Source: Sabethes cyaneus (taxonomy: Eukaryota > Arthropoda > Insecta > Diptera > Culicidae). From it: DNA of 64,000 bases. How positions within the stretch are numbered: the stretch's first letter is position 1; every line of letters starts with the position of its first letter. The position numbers and the translations under genes were made by a program. Positions 11,641 to 21,012 of this stretch are shown here, piece after piece. The stretch lies in NCBI RefSeq assembly GCF_943734655.1, contig NC_071355.1:77637449-77701448 (forward strand), in the 5' to 3' direction. The notes below the pieces were generated by a model, which was not told the DNA's origin, searched no databases, and worked only from the letters and a program-made list of their open reading frames with translations.

Positions 11641-12134
11641 CTCGAAACGAAATGTTGTTTTGTTTGTCTGAAAATGTATTCAATACAAATTATATTTTTC
11701 CTAATTTGATGAGAAAGCTTTTAAAACAAAAGCTTAAAACAAACAGAGTATTAAAACAAAAAGCTACGATAATGTTATTGAAAATTGAAAAGTTTTCCGG
11801 CCATAATTCAGAAACATTTTTGAAAACGCTAGAAGGTGTGAATTTTTATTTATCGAGGCGCGCACGTAAATGCAAACGAGCGAACGAGCGCGCGCTTCAA
11901 CAGCACGTCACACTAATAGCATCAAAGGCGGCGTTTTCAAGAAGCTACCCGTGGGTTAGAGCGTAACCGCTCGCTTCACATTAACACACGCCTCGAGATT
12001 TGAAAACTCATAACTTCTAGAGTTTTCATTTGTCCATTTTGTAAAAATTGCAATCGTTTATAAAAATACACTATTTAACTATTGAAAAATAATCGAGAGA
12101 AGTTATGGTATGCCAATTTTGAAAGCTTGTGGAA
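11641..12134. other. AT-rich stretch, no gene recognised
   Basis: A 104-residue open frame at 11,652-11,966 is Lys-rich low-complexity sequence with no motif, and I do not call it a gene. A TCTC-rich run precedes it. Confidence 0.35.
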
Positions 12135-12511
12135 CCCAGCTAGCACCAAGTCGTATATCAATGTACGAAAACTTTCGTAAATATCTCCTAACAAACTCAA
12201 AATCGTAACTAAAGCTGGATAAAGTGGGATCAAGTTGATTTTCTGTCGTATATAATGATAATGCCTGACATACATACGATTTTCAGCACAAAATCGTAGA
12301 GTAGTACAGAGCAACTCGCGCTTAATCGGATATTATCGTATATAATTACTTATATAGTCGTTACGCTCAAAATTATTCGTAATCACGTATATCGCCTCCA
12401 AAATAGTACGGATATGCCAATTTTGCGCATGAAATACGATTTATTTAGCATGTATATCTGTACGTAATGCTGATTTTTACCTTTTTTATACATATGAAAA
12501 TGCTAGCTGGG
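12135..12511 (-). mobile_element. MITE with CCCAGCTAGCA ends, intact copy
   Basis: This 377-bp copy is bounded by CCCAGCTAGCACC at 12,135 and TGCTAGCTGGG at 12,511. It matches, inverted, the split copy at 2,272-5,355 and so serves as the empty-site reference for that nest. It has no ORF of its own; open frames across it are shared with the other copy and are not a gene. Confidence 0.75.
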
Positions 12512-12599
12512 AATAGTGAACATATTCCGTAGAAAGTTATTTTATGATATTACACACTATGTTTACAAGCAGCATTTCAAAAATAATGATTTTTTTCGG

Positions 12600-13250
12600 A
12601 TTATAATACTTTAAAGAAATCATATCTTGGATAAAAATCAATTCCTGGCGTGATTTCATGAACTTTGACTATTGCTAGGGTTTCTATCCAAACATGCTAG
12701 TGGCCTCATAGGGCTCCACAGGAATCTGCTCCAGAGTGGCCATTCCTGGGACAAATCATCAAATGGACTCAAAATTGATAAAACTCAACTCGTAGAGTGA
12801 TTTCGTGAATTTTGATATACATACTGCTAGGGTTTCTATGTAAATATTTTTTTTTGTCTCATTGAGACTGTCGCAGCGGCCTTTTAACCCAATGCCCTTC
12901 TGGCATACAAAAAAAAAAAAAACATATTTGCATAGAAACCCTAGCAGTATGTATATCAAAATTCACGAAATCACGCCAGGAATTGATTTTTATCCAAATG
13001 CGAATATGTTTATGGTCTCCTAAGGCCCACAGGAAACTGCTCCGGTGTGACCATTCCGAAAACTACTCGTTGAATGGACTCAAAATGGATAAACATCAAC
13101 TCCTGGAGTGATTTCATGAATTCCGATACCAATATAGTGTGGTTTTATTGAAAATTGTACAAATTTGTCTTGGATCTGAAACATGGTCCCGGAGATCCGG
13201 ATTTACGGGAACCAGACGTGGTCCCAAGCCTGGTATGTCTCACACATTTG
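12600..13250. repeat. Degenerate repeat units with an internal hairpin
   Basis: A word like GTGATTTCATGAATTTTGAT followed by CTAGGGTTTCTAT recurs near 12,650, 12,800 and 13,110, with the GGCCNCACAGGAANCTGCTCC words between. Inside, 12,798-12,850 and 12,922-12,975 form a hairpin with ~52-bp arms and a ~70-base loop. Non-coding dispersed repeat. Confidence 0.55.
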
Positions 13251-13394
13251 TCTAAAAATAGACAAATTTTTGAATCTTCTGGCGGTCCAAGGTCCAAATT
13301 CGGTCAAGAATTGATAAAGTTAGAAGCATTTCATTTCGACCCCCCTGTTGCTACAGGCGGTCTGATGATGGCAAATGGTTTATTCCCACTAGTT

Positions 13395-14515
13395 AGGAGC
13401 ATTTTATGAGTTTTAACTGGCTGAGTTGAGCTAAACCTTGGTTTTCTAGGCGATAAAATCTGAAAAGGTACCCGGGTACCCAGCCGAACACATAACGGTT
13501 AACGGTTTTCACTTCACGGCTTTCATCTTTGCCACATGTTACGGACGAACCAAGATATATGAATTCCTCCACTATTTCATATTGTTTTCCATGCACCCCG
13601 CTTCGGCAGCAATATCATCTGGATTCCCCCGTATCCAGCAACCATGTACTTCATTTTGTAAGTCGCAATCTTGCTGCTTTGCCTTTCACATTGCACTTTC
13701 CAAGGCCATGTTGAATAGCAGCCACGAAAGCAACTGTGGTCTCACCCGCTGTTCTGACGCACCTATCCAGCGTCGCATGAATAAGCTTGGCTAGTTTCGT
13801 CGGTAAGCCATGTCATAGGATAATTTGCTGTAGCTCATTTCGTTTGATTGAATTGTTCGTCGCCTTAAAGTGTGCAAACAGATAAAAAGTTTGTAATTTA
13901 TACTCCCGGCACTTGTCTAGTATCAGACGCAAAGCAAACATCTGATTCGTCGTGGTGTGACCCACAGCGAAAACCAGCTTGGTACTTGCCGGTACGAAAC
14001 GCTCTGAAAGGCTCTCAGTCTATGGAACAGGATATGGGAGAGCATCTTATAGGCAGCAATGTAATGCCATGTAATTGCCATCCCACCGCTCTTCCGACAT
14101 TTGTTCTTTTGCCAAGATCCTGACAATATTCCGGCGGATTGCTTCATACAGCGGGGAGCGAGACGCTTTAGAAGTTCAGCCGGGATACGTTCTTCCAAGC
14201 AGTCAGTTTTGTAGAAACTTCGTGTGACATTGTTAGCGAACCGGCGAATACGAGCATTTCTTAGACGGTGAATTCTTTTTTCCGCTGCTCTAGCTTCTCT
14301 AAACCCTTTTTCGTTTCTGATATGTAGCCGCAGTGAATAGATTCCAGGCTTAGTTCTTCTAATCAATTACACTTTGACATTCGTCATCAACCCAGCTGTT
14401 ACCGTGTGTTTTACGTGTCGTGTTACTTCCACGTCTCTCGCAGTTGTTTCAATGGTACCATTGATATTCCTCCATTGCCCGCTTATATCTTCGTCGACTG
14501 GCAATCTTGTTAATT
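13395..14515 (-). pseudogene. RTE-like non-LTR retrotransposon relic
   Basis: Read on the minus strand, the pieces follow the order of an RTE-like ORF2. A linker with INGTIETTARDVEVTRHVKH and GNSWVDDECQSVI comes first, then a basic segment, then AAYKMLSHILFHRLR (RT block 1). Downstream are TKMKYMVAG and GKQYEIVEEFIYLGSSVTCG, the conserved block after the catalytic loop, and finally YRLENQGLAQLSQLKLIK. Frameshifts and stops separate all of these, and the catalytic Asp region is not recognisable. The endonuclease is missing. It is related in wording to the relics at 27.4-29.1 kb and 42.1-43.5 kb. Confidence 0.75.
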
Positions 14516-14532
14516 TAAATAGTTAAATTTAA

Positions 14533-14692
14533 CGGAAAGAACTCGAATCTAATCCAAGTCACTTTTGGTGTCCTTCAAGGTTCTCATTTGGGATCTCTGA
14601 TTTTAATTTTGTATACAAACGACATTTCCCTCATTCTCAGGGAACTTAAAGTGCCGACGACTCGAAGCTCTGTTTGGAAATAAGAAATGAAG
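14533..14692 (+). pseudogene. Reverse transcriptase fragment, Jockey-like
   Basis: A short frame reads VTFGVLQGSHLGSLILILYT and continues NDISLI. This corresponds to the GVPQGSxLGPLLFxLFxNDI block (RT motif B) of Jockey-type elements. Only about 50 codons survive. It lies right next to the opposite-strand RTE-like relic and is probably a separate insertion. Confidence 0.65.
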
Positions 14693-14693
14693 C

Positions 14694-14737
14694 AGACATC
14701 AAGACATCAAGACATCAAGACATCAGGACATCAATGT
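14694..14737. repeat. 8-bp tandem repeat
   Basis: ACATCAAG repeats about five times, the last copies varying (ACATCAGG, ACATCAAT). A simple short tandem array. Confidence 0.85.
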
Positions 14738-14764
14738 ATTCTAGAATAAAATACACATATTCTA

Positions 14765-16086
14765 GGGGAATGTCCCCGGTTATGAAACAGGTTTTGTTTT
14801 TTGGTCATAGCATTTGATGGGATCGTCCAATTTCAAATCTTTTTGAAGCATTGGAAAGTTTTAATATATATCTATCTTTTTGCCAAAGCAAGTATATGGT
14901 TTTTGTTTAAAACACAAAAGTTATAGCAAAATTTCAAAACATGGTTTTTTGTGGCCAAAAAAAAGTGTCCCCGGTTGTGAAACACCTCGGGAAATCGTTA
15001 GAAAAGAAAAGAAAATATATAAATATCGAAAGGAAATCAAAAATTAAAATCTTTTATTCATGGAAAATACTAAAAATACAAAATCTTCGATCAATTTCTT
15101 CGTTTAATCGTCTAAATCTGAATTGCGATTCAAAGCATGTAAAAAGCAAGCAGTCATATTGGCGCATTTGAAATGTACTGGCTTGTTACATGTATTACAA
15201 GGAATTGGGCTTTTGCTAAACCTAAACGAATCCTTCTGTCATAAGGACTCATAATGCCCCAATTAAAGTAATGTATGATCAATGAAGTATAAAATAATTG
15301 ATTTTCTAGATGTTTCACAACCGGGGAACTCGACTGTTTTATAACCGGGGCGGTGGCCATACAGGGATACCTCGATATAAGACAATTTTTAATTTCTAAA
15401 AGTTGTCTTATATCGAAATTGTCTTATATCGAAACATGGTTTTTTCAAAAAAAATTGCATTAGCGGTCGCCAGTTTTGCTCTGTGTTATGTGTTTACGGT
15501 TTTTGAACTATTTATTATTGTTTGAACTATTAGTTTTTTACTATTTTTGGGGTTATTTTGAAATAATGAACATCTTCATGGCACCGATTTCAGAATGGAA
15601 AATCAGCTCTGGTATCGTTATCAGCTATGTCAAAGGGATTTGTTTCGATATAAGACAAAATTGTCTTATATCGAATTGTCTTATATCGAGGTTGTTTTAT
15701 AACGAGGCTGTCTTATATCGAGGTATACCTGTATTGCAGAGAAATTATATAATAATTTTTGAGTCAATTATTTTCCTTAAAATTTGTTTGTGTGATGAAA
15801 TAGAGGTTCAAAACTAAGCTTATATGGCTTTACTTGACCTTTTTTATTCCATTTGGTACACAAAATAATCAATTGCAAAAGATGCGAAAAAACTTTTTTG
15901 GGTGTTTTTTCAAACACGTTTCCTACAAAGCATTGTAAATGTTGAAGTTTGACCATTGTTTGCTCAAAAGTTATATTACTATGTGACTAGACGTTGGTAG
16001 TAACTTGACAGCACTAGGATAATAAAAACGTTAAAAACTACGGGTGTTTCACAACCGGGGCCGTTTCACAACAGGGGACAATCCCC
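14765..16086. mobile_element. 1.3-kb TA-flanked element with GGGGAATGTCCCC ends
   Basis: The ends are inverted: GGGGAATGTCCCCGGTTATG at 14,765 and, on the other strand, GGGGATTGTCCCCTGTTGTG ending at 16,086. TA flanks both sides. The core word GTTTCACAACCGGGG recurs, as itself or inverted, near 14,776, 14,972, 15,312, 15,338, 16,046 and 16,065, always as a short motif, like transposase-binding subterminal repeats. No transposase is visible; the open frames inside are AT-rich and unremarkable. It is interrupted by the element at 15,362-15,731. Confidence 0.7.
15362..15731. mobile_element. pogo/Tigger-like MITE
   Basis: It starts CAGGGATACCTCGATATAAG and ends with the inverse of CAGGTATACCTCGATATAAG, with TA on each side (15,360-61 and 15,732-33). 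The CAGG-TATACCTCG start is close to Tigger/pogo terminal repeats. GTCTTATATCGA is repeated internally at both ends. It is 370 bp and non-coding. A related stretch is at 52,742-52,820. Confidence 0.7.
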
Positions 16087-16295
16087 TACTTATGGTGTAA
16101 AAAGCCTATTAAAATTTAATGTAAAATAATGCAACCTGATATCATTTAGCAGAAAAGCAGGCTGCAGTAAGGAAATTTAACGCGTGCTTGTGTGTATTGG
16201 GTTTATTCTTCCTTCAAAGTTTGCGCTACTTCACCCACTTGTTCTTCACTGTACTATCCCATATTATAGCTTCTTCAGCACTATCCCATATTATA

Positions 16296-16400
16296 GCAAG
16301 CAACAATATAAGTTTTATTGTACACTTATGGTGATCTTCATGACTAATTTTGGTTTTAAATGCCATCATAAAACTGTAATAAAACCAAAATGTTACTAGG
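16296..16400. mobile_element. ~105-bp palindromic MITE, copy 1
   Basis: Nearly the whole element is an inverted repeat around CATGA. The ends read AGCAACAATATAAGTTTTAT and, inverted, CTAGTAACATTTTGGTTTTA. It matches the copy at 18,069-18,176, and a possible fragment is at about 56,490-56,552. It is absent from the SINE copy at 41.6 kb. Confidence 0.6.
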
Positions 16401-16454
16401 GACATCTGTCCTTGGCGAGGACTCTTTGCGTTCCTCTGACCAGTACACTTAAAC

Positions 16455-16739
16455 CACAGACAAACAGACATAACTCTTGGAAGAAAAATCAACAAAAATG
16501 TTCGTACCTCACATTTAGCCTGAACACCAGCACCTGGTATGATAGACATTCCCAAATATCAATAAGCAACAGGAGTATCTCTCGAAGTAGCAAGTTTTTT
16601 TTTATGGGGAATTTCCCTTCTTTCGTCAAAAAACGTCACTTTGACCAAAACGGAGACATTCCCAACTAAGCTCAAATTTGAAATGACGGTTTAATCGGTA
16701 CGAAGAATGGAAAAAGAGTGTTATGTCTGTTTGTCTGTG
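16455..16739 (+). mobile_element. MITE with perfect 20-bp inverted ends, copy 1
   Basis: The ends are CACAGACAAACAGACATAAC and its exact inverse. Flanking sequence is ...ACTTAAAC on the left and TTTAAACTATA on the right, while the empty SINE copy at 41.6 kb reads ACTTAACTATA, so a TTAA-type duplication is likely. No ORF of note. A second copy, inverted, is at 44,281-44,578, and half an end is at 24,691-24,709. Confidence 0.8.
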
Positions 16740-16970
16740 TTTAAACTATAAGAGTGACTTTTGCATTGTCGAGTGGCTTCATTCTGTATTAATTCACCAT
16801 GAAGAAAGGGTAATGAAGGACCCGAGAACAAACCCATGCTAAACTTACTTGACATCAAATGGTCTGGTTCTACTAAGATTTGAACCCCCCGAAGCTCCCC
16901 TTGTGATGAAATTTTGAAGATTTATGAATATGTGGTTCCTAATAGTGTATTGTGTATATGCAGCAGTTCT

Positions 16971-17167
16971 CCGAATAAGGCGGTGGGTGCTGGTGTACGC
17001 CAACGGCGATTTCTTAGTTGTCCATTAATCAATAAAGTTGATTTTTGGTTATTGTTAGTATGTTATTGTTAGTATAACCTAGTCAACTACCAAAAATCAA
17101 CTTTAATGGTTAATAGACAGTTAAGATATCGCGATGGGCGTACAGCACCACCTATTGCCCTATTCGG
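16971..17167. mobile_element. Short foldback MITE (CCGAATAAGGCG family), copy 2
   Basis: The ends are CCGAATAAGGCGGTGGGTGC and an inverted CCGAATAGGGCAATAGGTGG. The arms carry AAAGTTGATTTTTGG and its inverse around a short AT-rich loop. Same family as 9,403-9,613. Confidence 0.65.
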
Positions 17168-17728
17168 TCGATTCCTGTAGATACTTTTAAAGTCATGAGA
17201 GTGCTAGCCTATGTGATGACTTTGATTTTGAAAACACATACTGCGGATAGTATGTAACCCATGATAAATAATTATTAACAAATGGTAACAAATTATTATA
17301 TTAAATGTAGTAAGCACAAAAAAAAAACAGATAAAATTAAGACCAAACAATCACTATCAGTATTCACACAGCAATATAAAAAGGACGCCATTTGTAAATT
17401 ACATGGACGATCACAAAGTAGATAAACACATACACCAGACAACAAAACGTTCATCCTCTCTAAATTAAAAATAAGTCATTCTTCTAAGACGGAAAAAACG
17501 AATTTATATGTAAAAAAATTTTAGTTTCCTTGAAAAAGGTGCAATAACCACCGAAACGTCGGGTACAGAAGCAAAACATCGTTTTAGCTGCTAAATACAG
17601 ACTACTTAGCCGAAAAACAGAACCTGAAAATTGCATATTACAGTCGGAAAGTATACATTCAAGCATAATAAATAAGCCAGCTCTAATTTGAAGAAAAAAA
17701 ATCCATTCTGAATTCACGTCACTACAAA
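17168..17728. other. AT-rich stretch, no gene seen
   Basis: No recognisable element boundary or exon. A 116-residue minus-strand open frame at 17,484-17,834 runs into the foldback arm and has no motif, so I leave it out. Confidence 0.35.
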
Positions 17729-18068
17729 ATAACAGCATCACGGTGTTCAGAAGACCGTTATTTAAAAATAAAATAGGGGATTTAAAAGGCAAATGGCAGT
17801 TGGTTTGTGTTGCTATCCTACACCTCTGAGCCAATTAAAAAAAATCGTTCAATGAATTTTCGTGTTACGCCTTTTTGAAATTTTAAAGGGCAGATTGCTC
17901 ATATAAAGTAAATAAAAATCTTCAATGACACTTTCACAATGAACGTATATCACAGTCGGTGTTGATGTTTATGCCTCATAAGCCAATTGCCGACCATTTT
18001 AGGAGTTTTGCGCTGCACTGAGAGAGACTAACGGAAAATGCTCCGTCTTAAGTTACTGCTGGGGGAAA

Positions 18069-18176
18069 CCCAAGCAACAATGTGAGTTTTATTGTACTCT
18101 TATGGCGGTTTTCATGACCGATTTTGGTCTTAAATGCGATCGTAAGAGAGTAATAAAACCCAAGTTGTTACATGGG
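18069..18176. mobile_element. ~108-bp palindromic MITE, copy 2
   Basis: Ends CCCAAGCAACAATGTGAG and, inverted, CCCATGTAACAACTTGGG. The inner halves (TTATGGCGGTTTTCATGACC and the matching TTAAATGCGATCGTAAGAGA) follow the copy at 16,296-16,400. It sits in the left arm of the long foldback. Confidence 0.65.
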
Positions 18177-18633
18177 ATGGCTAGTATCGAACAAAAACTC
18201 ATCATGCGATACCTCAAATTAGAGTAGAATTTAAAAACTACATCAATGGCAGTCAGATCATCTACCTAGCACCACGTTGGTTATAACTGGACAAGTTCCG
18301 GGGTCTTCCGGAAACACTTACGAGCAAAAGCTTATCGTGCAGCACCTTAAAATACATTAAAATTTTCAAGATAGATCCGTGTAAGCCAAATTGAGTACCA
18401 CAAGAATTATTTCCGGACAAAATTTTATTACCACAAATATACCACATTGTGTTATTAACTTCACAATAGGTTCCCGAAGTCCCCCAAACATGTCCGGATA
18501 TGACCAACGTGACCCTGGATAGTAGAATTGGCTTCCATTGATCTAGTATTTGAATTCTAGTGTGATTTAAGGTGTCGCATGATAAGTTTTTGTTCATTTT
18601 CGATACTGGCCCTTTGCTCCATCGGTAACTTAA

Positions 18634-19579
18634 CCTTCCGTTACTCGCGCTGTTGTATTTTGTACAACACTGGTAGATTTTTGTATGTCATTCTGTTTTA
18701 AAGTAACAGATCGATGTCAAACACAATGTATTCTTCAATAAACTTATTATGAACAAAATGACGTAATTATTCAATATATTATTGCTTTGAACTGTTCAGA
18801 AAAATAGATCAGCATAAACCGAAATCGCAGAAACGATGCAATAGGCGTTTGAGGGGTACCGTGATTGGTCCCTAGTGGAGTTTTCTCTCATTTTTTCATA
18901 AAGGAAAACGGTTCCTGTATGCAGCAAAGTTATTCAGCAGTTAATGATCATTCCGCAGGTGTGCAAAAGTTGACAATTTCGTGACTTCACGACGCTAGTG
19001 TATGGGTCAGTTTTTTTTAGTGAGTTCTATCTTCGAAATCTGTTTATTTGCAAGGTCTTGTTTTCAGAAAATGTGTTTTAGTGGACCAATAACGCTAGGC
19101 TGATGAACGGAAGTTTCAAATCTTCTCACTATGTGTCATTACAGTGCAAACAACTTTCTAAACATCCAGCCCAAGCGAATCAACACACCACATCAGCCCT
19201 ACTTTTTAAGCTGCCAACAGCTGAAAATCATACTATGTTTTATGTGAAAAACATCTAAGAAAACATAACTACTTGAAAAAAATCTAGTCAATAGAATGCT
19301 ACATAATACAGGAACCATAAAACAATCTTCCGAAATCAACAACCTATATATGGCCGCAATTGTAAGATATGCAATTTACCGCGCATTTGAGCGCCGCCTG
19401 GTGACAACCTCATAAAACTCTATCTCTCAAAGGAAAGTTCTTGACCTGCTGATTAACTTTGCTGAAGACAGTAACTTTCTATATAGCCAGAATTCCGAGA
19501 TATTCCGAAATAAAGAGTGTTGTACAAAATACAATGCGCGAGTATCCGTGTTACAAAAGCTGGCGCGAGTAACGGAAGG
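18634..19579. mobile_element. TTAA-flanked, piggyBac-like non-autonomous element
   Basis: TTAA stands on both sides (18,630-33 and 19,580-83). The ends are perfect inverted CCTTCCGTTACTCGCGC, and a second inverted block, TTGTATTTTGTACAACACT, lies just inside each end. TTAA duplication with a CCY start is the hallmark of the piggyBac superfamily. The 946-bp interior holds no transposase. It is inserted in the right arm of the foldback at 17.7-19.9 kb. Confidence 0.75.
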
Positions 19580-19891
19580 TTAATCCGGAACATTTCCGGT
19601 TAGTCCCATCCCAATGCAGCGTAAAACTCCTAAAATGGTTGCCAATAGGCATGTGTTGCATAAAAAATCAATACCGGCTGGATTTACGTTCCTTGCAAAA
19701 GTGTCGTTGAAATTTTTTATTTACTTTTTAATGAGTAATCTGTCCTTTAAAACTCAAAAGGGCGTAACTGAAAAATTCCTCGAACGATTATTTTAAAAAT
19801 TGGCTCAGAGGTGTAGGATGGCAATACAAATCTAATAACACAAATAATACAAATAACGGTCTTTTGAACACCGTGCGTGTAATAATGCTGA

Positions 19892-20475
19892 ACAAGGCGC
19901 CTCCATTGATTTCAGCGGAAAAGGGGACGCGTGGTTGTTTTTCATCTTCCAGTGACTATTTATCAATCTTGCAATGGGGTAAGAACGTCTTAAGCCAGTC
20001 TTCGCCTTTGGGGCTTCACAGGCACTCTGATAATGTTTGAAAATAGCAAATTTTCATTTTTCAAATGTTGTCCGATCCAGTTATTAAAATTCTATTTTGT
20101 CAAGTTATTTTCTTAATTTGTGTAATTCTGTGAAAGGTATATCTAGCAACTACATATATATTACTTTCATTTTGAACATCTGCAGCACATCTAGCTGTTC
20201 GTACTGAAGTTATAGTTTTATACAAGTATGTAACGCATTGGGGGAGCTAATGTGACAGTTACTAGAAGAACCCCGAATTAGTGACCGATGACCGCCAACC
20301 GAAAACTAGTTGGGTTGTGTGATAATGCGCTTCGCATTTGTCGCGGAAGACGTTTGAAGAAGGCTTTGTAAAAAAGCACAATTCAAAGAAGAGAGATGCA
20401 AAATTTATGTAACTTTGTTTTCTTTTTCTTTTTATTACTCACGTTAAAAGTAATAAAACTCTTCTCCTAACGAAA
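19892..20475. other. No gene seen
   Basis: AT-rich sequence without a clear element boundary, exon or repeat partner elsewhere in the window. Confidence 0.35.
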
Positions 20476-20600
20476 AAAGCAGTCTTGGGTTATCGACGTC
20501 ATTAAGACTTTACCCTTCGTTATCGACAGACTTCACAGCCGGCTGTTAGAGTACAGGACAATTATGGGGCTAGTGCAACGATCCTACTTGATTATAGTAC
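20476..20600 (-). mobile_element. SINE tail fragment, inverted
   Basis: On the minus strand it reads GTAGGATCGTTGCACTAGCC, then ATAATTGTCCTGTACTCTAA and CAGCCGGCTGTGAAGTCTGT. It matches the body of the SINE at 20,845-21,012 in opposite orientation, with ~70 bp of inverted identity between the two. Its tRNA-like head is absent. Confidence 0.6.
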
Positions 20601-20844
20601 TCCGAACGATTACCTACAAAACCAAAACTGTTTGTTTCAATCCGTTGTTGACGTAACGTGATGACAGCATAGAGTTAGTTAACCCATAGTGGACCCTTTA
20701 TCTATAGTATTCCCTCGGCTATAAATAGCTTGTACTTCTTATTTCTGTGGATATATGACATGAAACTAAGAGTAGGTACTAAACATAACACACTGTTTAG
20801 TTTATAAAATTTTGGCTGCAATTGATTACTAATACCTTAAATTC

Positions 20845-21012
20845 GACCACCCAGTTCGAGGTACGATGCTACAAGCCAATCGTCGTATATTCGAATCTCG
20901 GCTGGGCTGTGCTTGCTACATAGAGTCAGTAGGATCGTTGAACTAGCCTCATAATTGTCCTGTACTCTAACAGTCGGCTGTAAAGTCTGCCAAAGGGTTA
21001 AAGGTCAAGGTT
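20845..21012 (+). mobile_element. tRNA-derived SINE
   Basis: The head CCACCCAGTTCGAGGTACGA, then the B-box-like ATTCGAATCTCGGCTGGG, are tRNA-derived. The body has GTCAGTAGGATCGTTGAACT, TGTCCTGTACTCTAACAGTC and GGCTGTAAAGTCTG. This is a pattern I know from common culicine SINEs. It is transcribed by RNA polymerase III and copied by another element's enzyme. Confidence 0.6.

Larger units (their letters stand above)
16172..16862 (-). mobile_element. tRNA-derived SINE, interrupted copy
   Basis: On the minus strand this matches the SINE at 41,563-41,862. It shares GCGTGCTTGTGTGTATTGGG, CTGACCAGTACACTTAA and the ACTATAxGAG block. The tRNA-like head lies at the high-coordinate end and is decayed. 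Two younger elements sit inside it, at 16,296-16,400 and 16,455-16,739. Confidence 0.6.
17729..19891. mobile_element. Long foldback element with two nested insertions
   Basis: The outer arm 17,729-18,300 is answered in inverse by sequence at about 18,450-18,627 and 19,584-19,891. Shared words include CCTACACCTCTGAGCCAATT with its inverse, GGAGTTTTxCGCTGCAxTG with its inverse, and CTAGTATCGAA near 18,183 with its inverse near 18,600. The left arm is broken by a 108-bp palindromic MITE (18,069-18,176) and the right arm by a 946-bp TTAA element (18,634-19,579). Without them the host would be about 1.1 kb with ~500-bp arms. It encodes no recognised protein. Confidence 0.65.

Noticed and set aside
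11652..11966. 104-codon Lys-rich ORF
   Set aside because: Low-complexity AT-rich sequence with no motif, acceptor or conservation evidence.
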